A DNA stretch of 40,993 nucleotides from Paraburkholderia oxyphila NBRC 105797 (GTDB lineage Bacteria; Pseudomonadota; Gammaproteobacteria; Burkholderiales; Burkholderiaceae): NCBI RefSeq assembly GCF_000685075.1, contig NZ_BAYD01000094.1, forward strand, positions 1 to 40,993, given 5' to 3'. Shown here piece after piece: positions 40,640 to 40,993 of this stretch. The translations under genes were made by a program, and so were the position numbers. How positions within the stretch are numbered: the first letter of the stretch is position 1; the number at the start of each line of letters is the position of its first letter. The notes under the pieces are model-generated. The model searched no databases, was not told where the DNA came from, and saw nothing but the letters and a program-made list of their open reading frames with translations.

Positions 40640-40965
40640 TTGTGGGTAATGCGCGAGGGGCGGCGCTGGTGTCGCCGCTTCGGGTGATCGGTTCGGTTGC
40701 GGCGCTTTGCGCGATGTTGGTGGGTTGTGCGTCGGCTAGCGATGTCACTGCGGCGGATCAGCATGGGATGCTGATGGTGTCGGCTAGTGCCACTGGCGGG
40801 CAGCTTGCGTGGGCGCGGGCTCGCAGGACCGCAATGGCCAAAGCTAATGAGCACTGTGAAAGGCTTGGGATGCAGACGAGTTTCGCTGCGGAACAAATGC
40901 AGGGGTTTCAGGCGTTCGAGCAGCAAGATTCTGTCGTCAGGTTTGAGTGCCATCCCAAGTTGTAA
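40636..40965 (+). CDS. Small lipoprotein of unknown function
   Basis: A 109-residue protein. The ATG at 40636 overlaps the stop codon of the immunity-family gene (ATGA); a GTG at 40627 would add three residues. The signal sequence ends in the lipobox MLVGC, so it is a lipoprotein with the lipidated cysteine near residue 31. The mature part has the arrangement WARARRTAMAKANEHCERLG ... QDSVVRFECHP, a short domain with two spaced cysteines (HC and FEC) that recurs in many small proteobacterial lipoproteins of unknown role. Coupling to the immunity-family protein suggests joint envelope function. Confidence 0.7.
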   Translation: MIVGNARGAALVSPLRVIGSVAALCAMLVGCASASDVTAADQHGMLMVSASATGGQLAWARARRTAMAKANEHCERLGMQTSFAAEQMQGFQAFEQQDSVVRFECHPKL

Positions 40966-40993
40966 TTGGGGTTTTTGTGCGGGTTATAAGGCC

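Noticed and set aside
1..40993. tRNA, rRNA, CRISPR, insertion sequences and attachment sites
   Set aside because: I looked for cloverleaf-like CCA-ended sequences, regular repeat-spacer arrays, transposase patterns and terminal inverted repeats and found none that I could support.

Overview
The window looks like chromosomal DNA from a member of the Burkholderiaceae (Paraburkholderia, Caballeronia or Burkholderia type). The evidence is high GC, a DUF4148 secreted protein, a Burkholderia-style trimeric porin, and many LysR, IclR and AraC regulators next to small catabolic operons. There are no rRNA or tRNA genes, no CRISPR array, no insertion sequence and no phage structural genes that I can see. 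The content is almost entirely accessory metabolism.
Layout. (1) 1-4361: a DUF4148 protein, a divergent beta-keto acid cleavage enzyme (BKACE, DUF849), a 5'-truncated AraC gene, a LysR regulator and a tiny Gly/Tyr/Pro-rich protein followed by a good terminator. (2) 4388-16357: an amino-compound island. It has a porin, an aldehyde dehydrogenase and an IclR regulator on the minus strand. Divergently, a plus-strand operon carries an omega-aminotransferase, a nitrate/sulfonate/taurine-type ABC transporter (ATPase, binding protein, two permeases), a second class-III aminotransferase and two short-chain dehydrogenases. An almost identical AT-rich operator lies in front of both the porin and the IclR/aminotransferase divergent promoter, which ties the island into one candidate regulon. 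(3) 16367-20654: a cyclic-nucleotide-binding/thioredoxin-reductase-like fusion without the CxxC pair, an AraC regulator and a zinc-free medium-chain oxidoreductase. (4) 20717-23035: a MaeB-type malic enzyme, separated from the previous gene by a perfect 19-bp hairpin. (5) 23138-31952: an aromatic module. A minus-strand operon encodes an intradiol dioxygenase, a short-chain dehydrogenase, a canonical BKACE and a gamma-carbonic-anhydrase-like protein. A divergent LysR gene is followed by an MFS/HlyD/outer-membrane tripartite efflux system. (6) 32014-40004: a tightly coupled six-gene operon (aldehyde dehydrogenase, dipeptidase-like protein, BCCT transporter, a 588-residue protein I do not recognise, a DUF3726-like protein, RidA) with a divergent LysR gene. 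(7) 40310-40965: a superinfection-immunity-family membrane protein translationally coupled to a small lipoprotein.
How the genes may work together. Region 2 reads as uptake and transamination of an omega-amino compound, followed by aldehyde oxidation and two alcohol/ketone redox steps. Region 5 reads as ring cleavage followed by acetyl-CoA-dependent cleavage of a beta-keto acid, with efflux of aromatic acids alongside. Region 6 reads as import of a betaine-like solute followed by imine and aldehyde handling. Its unknown 588-residue protein, DUF3726-like partner, metal-site-deficient dipeptidase and altered BCCT aromatic box make it the best candidate here for an undescribed pathway. All functions are inferred from sequence reading without any database search.
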